From Phaseolus vulgaris (taxonomy: Eukaryota > Streptophyta > Magnoliopsida > Fabales > Fabaceae), in NCBI RefSeq assembly GCF_000499845.2, contig NC_023750.2, positions 31,428,869-31,492,868 of the forward strand: a stretch of DNA of 64,000 nt, read 5' to 3'. Position numbers and translations under genes: made by a program. The notes under the pieces were generated by a model, which ran no database searches, was not told the origin of the DNA, and saw only the letters and a list, made by a program, of their open reading frames with translations. Shown in pieces: positions 33,190 to 45,420 of the stretch (position 1 is its first letter; each line of letters begins with the position of its first letter).

Positions 33190-34206
33190 TGTTTGACAAT
33201 TTTTTTTTTCCGCAAAGATTGGATAAGAATGAAGTTTTAACAACAATCACAGAAAGAGTAATCAAGGAAGCCAATCAAACAAAGTAATTGAATCTGTTTG
33301 CAGAAAATCAATCGGTTGAAACTTCGTTTAAACTAGTTGTTTATGGCAACATAAATAACAAAATGAAATCAAATAGTTTATAAGAAATGAGAGAAAGAGA
33401 GAGAGATTACACCATTAATTTTTACTAGTTCACTCAACCACTAGCAATCAATCACAAATTAGACACACTCAAAGTCACAAAGAGGTGATCTTGATAACCC
33501 AAGAACACTCACCCTCTTTGCCTTTCACACAACCACAATCAGAACACCCTCTGACCTTATAGGCTTACAAACTTTACATGTATAGAAAAGTAACAATTAC
33601 AAAAATAAAAAAGGTACAAATTACACTTGGTATTTCAGGAATCATATAGCTCCTAAGATCAGTTCTTGAACCAATGCACAACCTTTAGGCAATCTTGCAA
33701 AACTTTGAATCAAATTTCTTCTAAAAAACGTTTTCAATCTCACTTTCTGTGTGTTTTTGAATATAAAGAGAAACCATATTTATAACTCTTAAATCTAGTC
33801 GTTTTAAGCAGTCAATCATGAGACAAATCGGTTTTAATTCATCTGAAAACAGATTTAATAGGTTTTTGAAAAGCTATTAAGAAATGTGACAATCAACCGG
33901 TTGAAATGTCGTTTGAACCGGTTGATTTGGTTTTGATAGTTAGTCAACCAAGTCAAAAATAGTTTTGAAAACCTTCAAATAAGCTAAGTGTAAAACAATC
34001 GATTATATCATGAATTCAACCGGTTGTTTTTCTCTTTGTTTTGAAAAACATTTTTCTCTTTTAAAACATATTGATTCAGCTTGTGCACAACATTAAGAAT
34101 GATCTTTACAAGAATACTAAACACCCTAGAACTAAGCTTTAACCAAAGCAACAAAGCATCAAGCCTTCATCACATATTTGGTTCATCAAAGCTTCCATGT
34201 TCTACA
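33190..34206 (-). repeat. 3' LTR of element H
   Basis: On the minus strand it starts TGTAGAACATGG directly after the PPT. It contains CAACCGGTTGAAATG and GAACCGGTTGATTTG motifs (33895-33930), a GGTTCACTC-like segment in degraded form and the 'CACCCTCTGACCTT' block shared with LTRs at 44049-45079 and 50562-51642. The inner edge near 33190 is not exact. Confidence 0.55.
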
Positions 34207-34225
34207 ATCTCCCCCAATTTGATGA
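34207..34225 (-). promoter_or_regulatory. Polypurine tract of element H
   Basis: Minus-strand TCAAATTGGGGGAGAT next to the 3' LTR start. Confidence 0.6.
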
Positions 34226-34690
34226 AGACAAATCCCTGGGATGCTTTTTGGAATGTTCTGTTTATAATCTTGCTTAACCTGCATTCACAAGCAAAAATAG
34301 AAATACAGGATAAGCTATTCCAGATTAATCAAGCACCACAAACTAGTTTCCACTAGGTGATTTCCATAAGGAATATAAGCCAAATCAATGTGAGAAACCA
34401 GTCAAACATGCATAGATGCAACATCATAAAAACAATCGGTTATTTCACAGGAATAACTGGTTAAAATATGTATCAGAGTTTATAACAAGTTAAAAACCAG
34501 TTAAAGAAATGTTCAAACAAATGTTCAAAGCAAAAACAGATGCAAATATAGGAACATTACAACCCAAAACTCACTTCTCCCCCTATTTGTCTTCACAAAT
34601 AGAAAGATAGAAGGATTAAAAACAACATAAAAGAAAAGAAATTGTTCAGAAAAGTAAACTAGAAATTAAAGTGAAAGCCTCAAACTTGCT

Positions 34691-35830
34691 TTAGTCATTC
34701 CTTCCATATTGCAGATCAAGCATTTGGTTTTGAACCTCCTCAATTTGTTCATCCAAGGTCTGGAACCTTGAATCCATATGCTGAAACCTTAATTCACACA
34801 ACTCATGAAGATTTCTTTGATTCTCCGCAAAGTTATCCATCCTACTTACCATGAGCCTTTCAAAAGAAGACATTGAAGTTATCCTATCACCCATGTGGTC
34901 AGTACTTGGATCAACTTCATGAGTTCCCGTAGCAGGGTCTACTGTGTTTGTTGCAGCTCCAGTCTCTTATTCAACATGAGTTCCACTTGGGCCAACTTAT
35001 ATCCATCCTTGCTTACCCACCTTCCACCAATCTTGGTGAACTCCATTTTGCTTAGGGAACCACTATTGATTTCACTTGAAGGCTTTATAATCTCATCCAG
35101 TCCTTCTTCTATATCTACTTCAAAATAATGTAGAATTTTAGAAATCAAAATGGCATATGAATAGTGGAAATCACTTAACCTTATAGCCTTTTGCATATGA
35201 TCTTTGAAGATGTGGATTCAGTTGAGCTTGACCTTGTTCATGATGCAATAGATTAAAAGCAAATCTTCTTCAGAGAGAGTAGAATTATTTCTCCCCCTTG
35301 GTGTGACAATCCAGGAAAGTATGAAGGCAATGAGCCTTTCATCAAGCTTCAACCATCCAATTGAAAAGTTTCTCACCTCTGAGAGGGGATTCTTGAGACA
35401 ATTGCATTTTGTTGAACTCTTCTATCACTCCAAGATTGCCTTGTTGATTTTTAATCCAGAGAATTTCAGCTCAATTATAGCAGTCCAAACTTCATTGGTG
35501 ATTTCAATGTCCACCCCCTTCACATGAGAAATTAAAATGTCACTATTGAATTGATGGTTTGTGTAAAATACCTTCACCAAATTTGTATAGATGTTCCCAA
35601 ACATCTCAAGGAATCTCTTCAGCCTTTGTTCCTTTAAAAGACTCCTCATCACAGTAAGGTTCTGCTGTTTCATCCAGCTGAAGGAAACAAGCTTTGGAGT
35701 GTTGACAATTTTCCTACTTGTTTCATGTAGGAACTTGTCAATAAGTTTAGATTCTCCTGAAAACCAGCTTTCCGCCACTCCTTACTTCCTTTGTCTTCAT
35801 CCTCTTAAATGAGGGAGGTGTTGATGCCAT
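34691..35830 (-). pseudogene. Plant-transposon ORF (Transposase_32-like), broken
   Basis: From an ATG at 35830 (MASTPPSFKRMKTK) the homology passes through several frames: FLHETSRKIVNTPKLVSFSW, GVDIEITNEVWTAI, KINWIH-like sequence near 35220, LRLSDFHYSYAILISK and a C-terminal coiled region (RMDNFAENQRNLHELCE) ending at 34691. The 'FY.N......V.GVDI' pattern recalls the family called 'putative plant transposon protein'. The function is unknown. It lies just upstream of the PPT, where env-like or accessory ORFs of LTR elements sit. At least three frame breaks are present. Confidence 0.6.
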
Positions 35831-36791
35831 GGTTTAGTTAAAGAGAATGAGGGCAAACTGCAGAACAGATTTTGTGTAGAGAGAAGGAAAACAAACAGGT
35901 TGTTTCTTGTGAACAATTGCAACAAATAACCTCACATTTATAATCAGAATAGCCAGTCAAAGTTTTGGCTTTTAGTGGGTTAAATTCAAAATTGAAAAGG
36001 AATCAAATCAGAACAATAAAGTAGTTTGTCAGTCTTAACAGAAAGCACATAAAACACATGCTGATTTGACCAAACTTAAGAGCAACTTTAATTTTCAATG
36101 TTTAGAAGAATATATTCCATGAAGAGCAGTTATTGTAGAGAGAATTTGTATTCAAAGCAGTAATTAATGCGTTTTTTTTTATCACAAACGTCATTGCATT
36201 TGAACAGATAAGCAAATCAAAGCACAAAGAATTAAAACAGATTTAACCAATGTTGACAGGGCTGAAACAATCGGTTGAATTTATGCAACAGCTGAATAAA
36301 GTTTGAAAAATCAAATTCTAGTGAACATCAAGCACAGTTTGCATAAAAAATATTTTCCAGTAGCTAATTTTTGTTTTCTTCATCTACTCTAGTTCTTTTC
36401 TTTAAGTATTGTTTTGTGTGCCTATTTTCTCATTGAGTTCTTTAATTTTCTTGCTTGTCTTTTGTTCATTAATCTTTGAGTTTGTCAAACATCTAGTATT
36501 CCTTTTGTTGTAGCCTTTCTTTGCTTATACTTTTTCTTGTTTTCTTTATTGCTTCATTGGTTTTGTTTTGGTTGGCTTTGAGATTGGTGTGCCTTGCTTT
36601 GACATATTTCATTTGAGGATTCGAAGACCTCAAGATCAGATTGGTGCAAGGACATTATTTCTTTGAGAGTGACCTATTTTTCTTACCAAATTCATTTCGG
36701 CAATTTCATTGCCAAACTCACTGTTTTTGCTAATTTTGTTTCTTGACTTGTTTGTTGTTTTTGTGTGTTTGCTGTTTCTTTTTATTTGCAA

Positions 36792-37646
36792 ATGGCTGGA
36801 TTTTCAAGTGATGCATCTTACAAGCAACATTCTCCTTCCAAAGCTTCGGTCCTTGGTGAATTACATGAAGCACAACGTACAATTAGGCGTTTGGAAGAGA
36901 AATTGCAAAAGATGGAGGTGCAACAAGCTAGACCATCTCCTTCTATCCATGATGGGCATCATTCACATAGACCTTCAACAAGAGCTTCTTCAAATGATTT
37001 TGGCCGTGAAGAAGACCATAGGAGAAGGAGAACTCCACCCCAATTTCATGGACATAGACATCACAACCAAGGGGAGAGACATCACTATGGAAATGGCTTC
37101 TACCAAGATGCAAAGTCTAGGCTACCTTCGGTCAAGCTTCCTTGTTTTAATGGCTCTAGTGATCCTAATGTATATTTAGATTGGGAGGCTAAGTGTGAAC
37201 AAATATTTGAGATCCATGAGATCCAAGATGAGCATAAGCTTAAGCTAGCCACCTTAGAGTTTAGTGATTATGCCATGAAATGGTGGCATGGTATTGTAAA
37301 GGACATTATCTATCACAAGGGTCCTCCCGTGGACTCTTGGAACTCTTTAAAGGATCACATGCGCGCTAGATTTGTGCCCCCACATTTTAGGAAAGACCTC
37401 ATGTTGAGACTCCAACGGTTTCAACAAGGCACGGTAAATGTGGATGAATATTATAAGGAGCTGGAGATGCTTGTGCTTAAAATTGAATTAGAAGAAAGTG
37501 AGGAAGCTATGATTGCTAGGTTTGTGAGTGGTCTTAGGAAGGATATTCAAGACATTGTTGAGTTACAAGAGTATTCATCATTGGGTTCCTTAGTTCATCT
37601 TGCAATGAAGGTGCAAGCCGCTATGAGTGTGCAAGCCGCCACTTGA
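36792..37646 (+). pseudogene. Ty3/gypsy gag, 3' truncated and fused to an inverted LTR
   Basis: Start at ATG 36792 (MAGFSSDASY), following a T-rich leader (36345-36791). An N-terminal coiled coil (LGELHEAQRTIRRLEEKLQK) and an Arg/His-rich linker precede the gag core: LPCFNGSSDPNVYLDWEAKC, LEFSDYAMKWW, WNSLKDHMRARFVPPHF and RLQRFQQGTVNVDEYYKEL. The zinc knuckle, protease and pol are absent. At about 37630 the frame enters a gypsy LTR in the opposite orientation; the last few codons and the stop come from that LTR. The intact 285-codon frame is unlikely to be functional. Confidence 0.8.
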
Positions 37647-38189
37647 GGTAACCATGGAAACTCTCAAGATAAGACTAGTGAGGAAGGCACAAAGCTCTCC
37701 AATGCTCTCTCAAAAATTGAGTATAGTTTCTCTAATCAAATTTCAAATCTGAAAAATACAAAGGCAGCACCTTAATTTATAGCCTAGAGGTGCTGAAATG
37801 CAAAGCTAAATGAATTCAAAATTCCCCCCAAAAACAAATGAAAGTGGCGCCAACTATAGTCATGAAGAAGGTGTGACCTTCTCTCTCACTTTGGCACCTC
37901 CCTATTTACTCATACACCTATCTACTAACACCCCCCCTAAGACTCCTATTCTAAAGACCTAAAGATGCTTTAACAAAAGAGGTTTCTAATGTTTCTCTCT
38001 AAGCACCTTCAAACAAAGAAATTACAAAAAGAGAAAATAAACGTCCATTAGCTCCTAAAGCTTTGAACATGCTCCTAGTAAGCCTTTGAGGTGGGCTTTG
38101 ACCTCCATGGGCGTCTTCTATTTGAGCCTCATCCTCTTCTTGCTCTTGATGATTGGCCACTATGTCCACTTGAGCTTGATCTCCATCAC
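37632..38189 (-). repeat. Partial gypsy LTR (copy 1 of the 61.6-kb family)
   Basis: Matches 62065-62623, including the minus-strand reading frame ending [12 protein letters not shown]. On the minus strand it starts TGATGGAGATCAAG at 38189. Its outer half is missing because it is joined to the gag at 37632-37646. Confidence 0.75.
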
Positions 38190-38655
38190 TAGAAACCTGC
38201 AATTAACACCAAATTTGGGAATAAAATGCTTTTATTAATAAAGATCATAAACTATTTAAAAAGGTATAAATTCATAAATTAGGAATTATTTTATATGTAA
38301 ATTAGTAATAAATCTTCATAAGTGACTATTTTCAACCTTTTGAGCTTTCACAACCAAAACCAACCATTCCCTTTTATATATGTATTGCATCTATGTTCTC
38401 CTTTCTTAAACATGCGAAAGGGTAGGAAAATATACCATTAAAGGTTAAGGTGCAATATTAACAAAAAATTTCTTGACCCAAAGGGGATATAAAAAAAATG
38501 GAATTCTAATAAGATAAAGGTGGCCTTTTTGGCTTTAGGTTCCTAATTAACACAAACAAATGCCTCAATCATCTTCATGCTCTTTTATGATGCAACAAAA
38601 ATAAAAATAAAGCAACCACAACTGTCAATTCATCAGCAAAACTCTCAAAACTGTT
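38190..38655. other. Unassigned AT-rich sequence with a segment shared with 46.67-46.83 kb
   Basis: 38190-38335 (TAGAAAC..CAATTAACACC, AAATTAG.AATTATTTTATA) also occurs at 46670-46830, so it is a fragment of a dispersed repeat. No coding sequence. Confidence 0.45.
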
Positions 38656-38930
38656 CACTACAAGAAATTGTTCATTTACATACCAATTATTACATATAGA
38701 TCAAAATCCGTATGTAAAGTGAGAATTACATACAAATTTAATTCAGTATGTAAATAGACATTATATACGGATTTTTTTCATATATAAGAATAAAAGTGAT
38801 TACATAGGATTCTTTTCCGTATGTAAGCTAAAAGTGACATTAAGGATATTTATATTATAAATAATATTAATAATATAAATGATATTAATAATATTATATT
38901 ATTAATAATATTAATATTAAAATTAATAAT
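38656..38930 (+). mobile_element. CACTA-type element end
   Basis: Begins CACTACAAGAAATTG, a typical CACTA terminus, followed by the subterminal repeats TACATACCAA, CCGTATGTAAAG and TATACGGATTT. It is the same family as the 27.9-31.5 kb relic. The element is interrupted at 38931 by a solo LTR, and I could not find a matching right end. Confidence 0.6.
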
Positions 38931-39694
38931 TGTGTTGGTCATAACTCGGTTTTTGGTAGCAATTTCGAGACAACTCGGTTCTTGGGTAGAGTAAGGAGAC
39001 AACTCGGTTATTTGGCTTGGGTGAAACTTGCGTTAATGGCCTTTTTCAAGGATGGGTCCAAGGCGCACGAGAGGGTCATTACGTGAATAAATCGATATAC
39101 CCGTGTTTATAGATATATTTGGAGTGGTGAATATAATATTTGTTATTATTGTGTATAATTGTTATTATTGCGCATATTATTATTACTGTATATTTGATAT
39201 TATTATGTATACTTGTTATTATTACGTGACAATATTTTTTCTGTTGCATTTTGTTGCACGTGGCTAATTGCCAGTAACCCTAAGTAGATGGGGTGATGCA
39301 TTGATAACAGAAGGTGGGCTTGCAGATAGCACTGGAAGAGTGTTAGAGCCCATGGCATGCGGTTTTCTGTTAGAAATAAAAGCTAATATGATTATTTTCA
39401 GTTAAGATTTGCTTATCTCCATGGAAAATGGTTGCACGTTGCGTTTGCGGTGATAAAAGGGGATGAAGTCTCCTTGTGAAGGTACGCTGTTTTTGCACAC
39501 TAGACTGAAAACTGTTTACTTTTGGTGAACCCTAGCTGACTTGATCGTTAGAGTGTAATCAATAGGTAGGGCGCCCTCTGTCCCAACGAAGCCTTATTCT
39601 AACGCCAAGAAGGAAACGTATGTCTGATTCCAGAAGAGGCACCAGGAGGAGGCGTTCAACCTAGTCAACTGGCAGGAGACAATCGGCGAGAACA
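38931..39694 (+). mobile_element. Solo LTR, Tat type (C)
   Basis: 764 bp, TGTGTTGGTC to GGCGAGAACA. Flanks are ATAAT and ATAAC, a 4/5 target duplication. Inside are a GATAAAAGGGG box near 39453, TTGATCGTTAGAGTGTAATC and GGGCGCCCTCTGTCCC, as in LTR A. Confidence 0.75.
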
Positions 39695-40199
39695 ATAACA
39701 ATATTAATATTAATATTAATATTAATATTAAAAATAATAAGAAATATAATAAAAATTATAATATGACGAAAGAATTTGTCTTTTTTGGTCACTCAAAAGA
39801 CTTGGATTCGAGTCTCACCCACTGCATTTTGTTTCTAACATTAATAATAATTGCAATTAATAATAATAAATATAGGCATAAAAATTCATATGTAACTCTC
39901 TTGTGCTGCATTACAAATTCATCTCACTATTTAACATTTAAATACAAATTCCTTTTTTTCACAAGTCAAAATTAATATTCTAGTTTCTTTTATTTGTGAA
40001 AAAAAGGGTAGAAAACAAACAAATTAAAATAGAAATTTATTCAAGACATAAAACTAACAAAACAACAAATTTATTCAAACTATAAAATAAGAAAATAAAT
40101 GAAATAACCAAAAAATAAAAGTGAAAATATAAACAGAAAAGTAAAAAAAAATCCAAATAAATATAAAGAAAAGAGAATTAGAAAGATAAAACCATATTT
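39695..40199. other. AT-rich stretch with ATATTA repeats, no gene
   Basis: 39700-39735 is a run of ATATTA/TTAATA repeats. A possible tRNA B-box-like GGATTCGAGTCTCACC lies at 39804-39819. Otherwise A/T runs. Confidence 0.4.
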
Positions 40200-40415
40200 T
40201 TGCTCAATCCTCTCTTCCTAAGAAGTCATTCAACTCTTTGTTAAAATCTTCCTCTATAGTCTTTCTTTATTTGCTGGATCTGCCCCCTTAATAATAAAAC
40301 TTGTCCCCAGGCCAAATTATATAACTTGCAATTGGGTTTTCATTCAGAGATTTTTTGCAAAAATTTCTTGCTTGAGCAAGATTCTCTGTAGGAAATTCAA
40401 TTTTTTCGACGTTTT

Positions 40416-40600
40416 TCTCGCATAAGAGAGAATCATCTCGCTTAAGAGAGAATCATCTCCCTTAAGAGAGAATCATCTCGCTTGAGCGAGAATTTTCGAC
40501 GTTTTACTCGCTTGAGTGAGAATTAGCTCGCTTGAGCGAGATAACTCCCAAGAGCACCCCTCTTTTCATAATTTTCTCGCTTGTGCAAGACTTCCTGCCA
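40416..40600. repeat. Tandem palindromic CTCGCTTGAGCGAGAAT repeats
   Basis: About six imperfect copies of a 20-24-bp unit (CTCGCTTAAGAGAGAATCAT variants). Several are near-perfect palindromes around TTGAGC/TTAAGC. The same motif occurs singly in the LTR at 46500-46570. Confidence 0.8.
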
Positions 40601-40941
40601 GAAAACATTATTTTGAAAATAAAATGAACAAAAGTAACAAGACAATAAAAAAATTGGACTGGGTTGCCTCCCAGTAAGCGTTCGTTTAACGTCATATAGC
40701 TTGATGAAAGTTTGTTACCAAGGCTGATAATTATCTTGTTCAATCCGTGCTTTTGTTATCACTTTGGTCCGCCTTTAATATGGCTGTTCAACTTCAATTT
40801 TTCTGTCCATCTTTAATTCCATGATGACCCATAATTTTTTTGTTTTCTTCCTTCCTCTACCCCTACATGCGTTGAGCAAGATAGGTTGTCCTGGGTACTC
40901 ATATCCTTCCACTAGTTTTCCTTGATTGTTTCAGTCTCCTT

Positions 40942-42066
40942 TGTTGGGTCTATTAGTGTTTAACTTCAAGAGGGGGGGAGGGGGGGCAGTATGAACAAGC
41001 CTAGAAAAAACAAATTTAATTTTGATTCAATAGATTTATTTTTTGACAGATTATCAAATTATGCATAAAACGAGTGCAGGGGATTGAGAAGAAAGATGGA
41101 CTCATAGTTTATACTGGTTCACTCATCAAGAGTTACATTCAATCTCACCTCACACCAAGGTCAAATCCACTAAACAATTCAAAACAAATTACAAAACCTT
41201 GTGGTTCTTGAACCCTTCAAGAACAAGGCACACACAATGCCGAAAAACTCTATTTCAGCAGCAAGAACACTTCAAGAAACCATATGAAGAAGTGTCTATA
41301 CAACCACCTTTACATAAGAATGAATAAGGAAAGAAAACACCTAAAAAGAAGATGCAAGAAACCTAAAACAACAACACTTTTTGACATTTAAGCAATGACA
41401 AAACCTCAACCCTTGACCAAGGCACACAATGAACAAGCACACTTGAATTTCTTTAAGAGAACCTTTCAAGAAAACATTCAAAACTTTTGTCTCTCAATGA
41501 AAACTCTTTGATCTGTGTTAAAAAACGTGATCACTAAGTTATTATTCATCTGAGATGTGCCTCTCTTTATATAGAAAACAGTTTATAACAATTTTTCAAA
41601 AAGCAGTTGAAAGCTGTTATAAAGAGAACATGTTGAGGTTAAAATAAACGAATTGTTTTAATGAAAAACAAAAGATGACTTTAAAACCATTTCTAGCTCA
41701 TCTTAACTGTAATAAAGGATTGCAACAAACTGTTTAGTGCCCTAATAGAATTTTGAAAAACATTAACCAGTTCAGAAATAAATCTATTGTTTTACAAATC
41801 AACAAATTCATTTTTGTGCAGTAACCTGATTTTGAGAAAACTTAAGGTAGTTGATAAAAGAGTTTTGAAAAACTTTTTGTGCTTAATCTTATCACCTTGG
41901 TTAGGGATATGAAGTAGGTCACTAAGCAAAAGGCCACCTTAAACTCCCTCTAACCTATTATGACTACTAATAACATCCTCACTTACTTCAAAGCAAACAA
42001 TACATTTTTCTACATCAAACACACACACTAAGACTTGCTGAGAAGAAGCTTTATTCATCTTCAACA
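40942..42066 (-). mobile_element. Solo LTR, copia-like family
   Basis: 1,125 bp, TGTTGGGTCT to ATCTTCAACA, flanked by perfect TCCTT duplications (40937-40941, 42067-42071). It has a GGTTCACTC segment and a run of G near 40973. Strand is inferred from similarity of layout to the minus-oriented LTR at 50562-51642. Confidence 0.8.
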
Positions 42067-42243
42067 TCCTTTTGCCTCTAACTTTTCATGACATGTAACT
42101 TTCTCCTTTGGCTTTGAGTTCACCATCTGCTCATCATCTTTTGAAATTTCCTCTTGTCTCCCATTCTTATCTACAATACAATTAGTTACATTATCAAAAA
42201 GATTAAATCTGACCTCTTCATCATGAGACCTAACTCTAAGTTC

Positions 42244-42714
42244 TCATTTTTCTACATCCACTATAACATTAACAGTTTCCATGAAAGGTCTTCCAAGATT
42301 TAAAGGAACCTCCTTATCTTCTTTCATGTCCAAGATAACAAAATCTACTGGGAACATGAATTTGTCTACTTTTATAAGGACATATTCCGCCACATCATAA
42401 GGATGTTTCACCCTTTTATCCGCCAATTGTAACTGTATCTTGGTGGCTTTAACTTCCAAATCACCTATCTGTCTTAACATGGTTAGTTGCATCAAATTTA
42501 CACTTGACCCCAAATCCAATAAGGCATTATTCACAAATAAATCACCAATTGACACAAAAATAGTAAAACTCCCTGGATCCCTGAATTTCTTTGACAAGTC
42601 CTTTGGTTTTAAAAAATTGCTTTCAGCTTCCGACTCTATATCTTTGTCTTGAAAACAACATATCTTGCTTTTATTTCCTTCAAAAAATGCCTTTTTTTCC
42701 CAGCCATGGTGCAA
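42244..42714 (-). pseudogene. Athila-like aspartic protease region
   Basis: On the minus strand: KFRDPGSFTIFVSIGDLF, then LLDLGSSVNLM (retropepsin-like D-L-G-S-S active site), then LQLADKRVKHPYDVAEYVL and LNLGRPFMET. These blocks are characteristic of the protease just upstream of RT in Athila-type elements. The frame is open for 156 codons, has no ATG start of its own and is cut off from RT. Confidence 0.8.
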
Positions 42715-43139
42715 AATATTTTTTTTGGAAGTAATTTATCATAAAATAATCCTTTCTTTTATTTTCTTACATGCATAGGAGAATGAGATAATTCTTTTGA
42801 AACTCTACTCTTTACAACTTCACATTTTTGTCCCTAATTTCTCTTTTCTCCCTTTTCTTTTTCAACTTCCACCATCTCACCATCTCACCATCTCCCTATC
42901 TTGTTCTTTTATCACCCTTAGTAGTGATGTTATTACAATGCTATTTTGGATTGGTTGTAGTGTTAGTTGAGAATTGACCAATTTTTTCGTCTATAATTTG
43001 TGCAAGTTGTGACATTTATTTGTCTATCTGTCCTATCTGAGTCTCCATGCTCCTAATCGTGGTCATACTGCGAACTCACAATCTTTGACATAGCATCTTC
43101 AGATTTACTCATCCTGTTAGGGATAAATGGATAATTAAA

Positions 43140-45420
43140 TTGATGCTACTATTGGAAAGACCCTTGCTTGTTGGATGTACTATAGTCTTGTTTCCACCCA
43201 AAATTCTGATTTTGATTATTTTTCCAACCTTGAGAATAATTGTTGGAAAAATCGCCTTGCCTTCCTTGATTGCTCAAATAATTCACCTCCGCTTCAGGCG
43301 ATTTGATTTGATAAGAATAGTGACCATTAGCATGGTCACCTCCACAAAAATCACACCTGATAGGTATGTTCTGACCTTGGGATGATTGGACAACATGCAA
43401 CTTTTGGGGTAGTTTGGCCATCTGTGCGGTTAGTTGCTAAAGCTATTGTGTCATAATTTTATTTTGAGCTAGCAATGAATCTGCAGTATTCAACTCCAAT
43501 AGTCCTCTCTTTTGATGACCTTGTCTATCATGTTGAGCTTGATAATAAGTTGTGGCCAAAGCTTCAATAATCCTCGTTGCTTGATCTGCATTAACAACCA
43601 TCATTGTGCCATCAGCCGCGACATCTAGAAGCATATTTGTATCAGATCTGAGACCATTAATAAATATGCCCAGTTGAGCAATATCTTCAAACCCATGATT
43701 TGGGCATTTTCTCAGCATCCTCTTGAATCTCTCTCATGTCTCACAGAAAGACTCCTCTGATCTTTGTCTGAACATAGATATTTCAGACTTAGCTTTAATG
43801 TAACGAGAGATTGGGTCTTTGCAAAAAAAAAAAAATTCCTCCACGTCCTTCTATCTAGTTAAACTCTAATTAGGATGAGATATAAGCCACTCTTTTGCTT
43901 TCCCTGCCAAAGAAAAAGAAAACAGACGTATATATATACTTTCCAAATAACCTGATGGAAAACCCATAGTTCCCACCAATTCATAAAAATTAGCCTAGTG
44001 TGTATGGGGGTCCTCATGGTCTGTCGCTGTCAATTGATTTGTACTATTTGTTAGAATTGTAGGCCTAAAACAAGAGGGGGTGAATTTTTTGTAGACATTT
44101 TTCGCAAACTTTGAAGGTTTGGAGAAAGCCAATGAAGAATCAAAGCCAAAGGAATGAAAATGCTCAAATTACAAAACTTTTTTTGCGATTTAACCGGTTG
44201 TTTTTGTCAGTAGTTTATAAAAACAACTAAAAACATATAAAATTGAGATTATGGAAAGAGAGAATCACACAAATAAATTTATACTAGTTCACTCTTACAC
44301 CAAGAGATTCATCCATTCCTCAGAAACCACTGGATATTCCACTATGCAATCAATCACATATTACAACCACACACACACACTAAAGAAATGATCTTGAACC
44401 CCTCAAGAACACACACTTCTTTTGGCAAAACAACACACCACATATCAGAACACCCTCTGACCTTGTGAAACACTGTTGTTTACAGATCAAGAGAGAATAA
44501 GGAAAGAACACACCTAATAATGATTGAATCACAAAAGATTACACACAGTCCTATTACACTCTTAGCAAGTTCAACCAAAGCTTGATGTAAATCTTGGAGA
44601 AAACTGTTTTTCAAAAGATTAATCTCTAATTTCTCTTTTTAGGAGCGTTAAAAACACTATATTTAAACTCCAAAAGGCAGGTAAAAACATTTAATGAAGG
44701 AGCCAAAACAATTTTGGATAAGCTAAAACAGATTTACCAAACTTAACAGATTTTGTTAAGAAATTTCAAAAAACAATCGGTTGAATTGTCGAAACAACCG
44801 ATTGAATTGGTTTGACAGCAAAGTCTACAAATTTAAGCTTTGGCAAATCTGTTTCAAAAACACTAAGTGTCGAACAACCAATTGAAACGATAAAATAAAT
44901 GGTTGTTTTTCCACTTCTTTGTAAAACACTATTTTTCAAAAGGATTTGATTTAAACCAACGTTGAATCCTAACTAAGAGTGGATTTACAATTCAAACTAA
45001 TCAGAACACACACACACAAGCTACATCCATCCTTCAAGCAATCAATAGGGATTTGGAGGCATCAGAGCCTTGTTCAACACTAATAAGGGTGAGGAATGCA
45101 TGCTTCATATCCAAGGCCCTGTTAGTTGTTGGTATTGCAATGTTAGAAATTTTTGTGTGTCCTTGATGTATGGCATACTCTCCAAGAGTCCTGATAGGAG
45201 GTTGTGCTTCCTTCGCCACCATGTTGCACTATTCCTTAAAAATGTGATTAGAAAAAGAATCTGTCGAAGAGTCTTCTCTAATATTTTCAAAATTTTCGAT
45301 TGTTTTTAATTTTTTGTTTCTCCTAGCTACCTTCTCAATTTCTGCTTCAAATAGTAATTGGTCTTTTGGAATCTGACCCCTCAGTATCATATAAAAGCAG
45401 CTAATGCAAGGGTTAGCAAG
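43140..45420 (-). pseudogene. Athila-like gag, split by a solo LTR
   Basis: Pieces on the minus strand: a decayed N-terminal part 45420-45085, then after the solo LTR the core with AKEWL.SHPN and DVEEFFF (frame-broken), LRKCPNHGFEDIAQLGIFINGL (43718 on), TMMVVNADQATRIIEALA, and a C-terminal zinc-finger-like CDFCGGDHANGHYS, where the expected last Cys has become Tyr. Asn/Gln-rich sequence follows. Several frameshifts and stops. Confidence 0.75.
44049..45079 (-). mobile_element. Solo LTR of the copia-type G/H family
   Basis: 1,031 bp, plus-strand TGTTAGAATTG to TTGTTCAACA, flanked by CTATT (44044-44048) and CTAAT (45080-45084). It shares ACTAGTTCACTC, ACACCCTCTGACCTT and paired AATCGGTTGAATTG/AACCGATTGAATTG motifs with the LTR at 50562-51642. 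Confidence 0.85.

Larger units (their letters stand above)
33190..36345 (-). mobile_element. 3' half of a copia-type LTR element (H)
   Basis: In minus orientation: an ORF of the plant-transposon type (35830-34691), a PPT at 34207-34225 and a 3' LTR at 34206-33190 whose far end is degraded. The sequence is similar by eye to the element at 47.9-51.6 kb, from about 48795 leftwards. It is truncated at about 36345, where a gypsy gag leader on the other strand begins. Confidence 0.6.

Noticed and set aside
34895..35128. Plus-strand ORFs opposite the plant-transposon ORF
   Set aside because: They are shadows of the minus-strand homology, which spans several frames with recognisable motifs.
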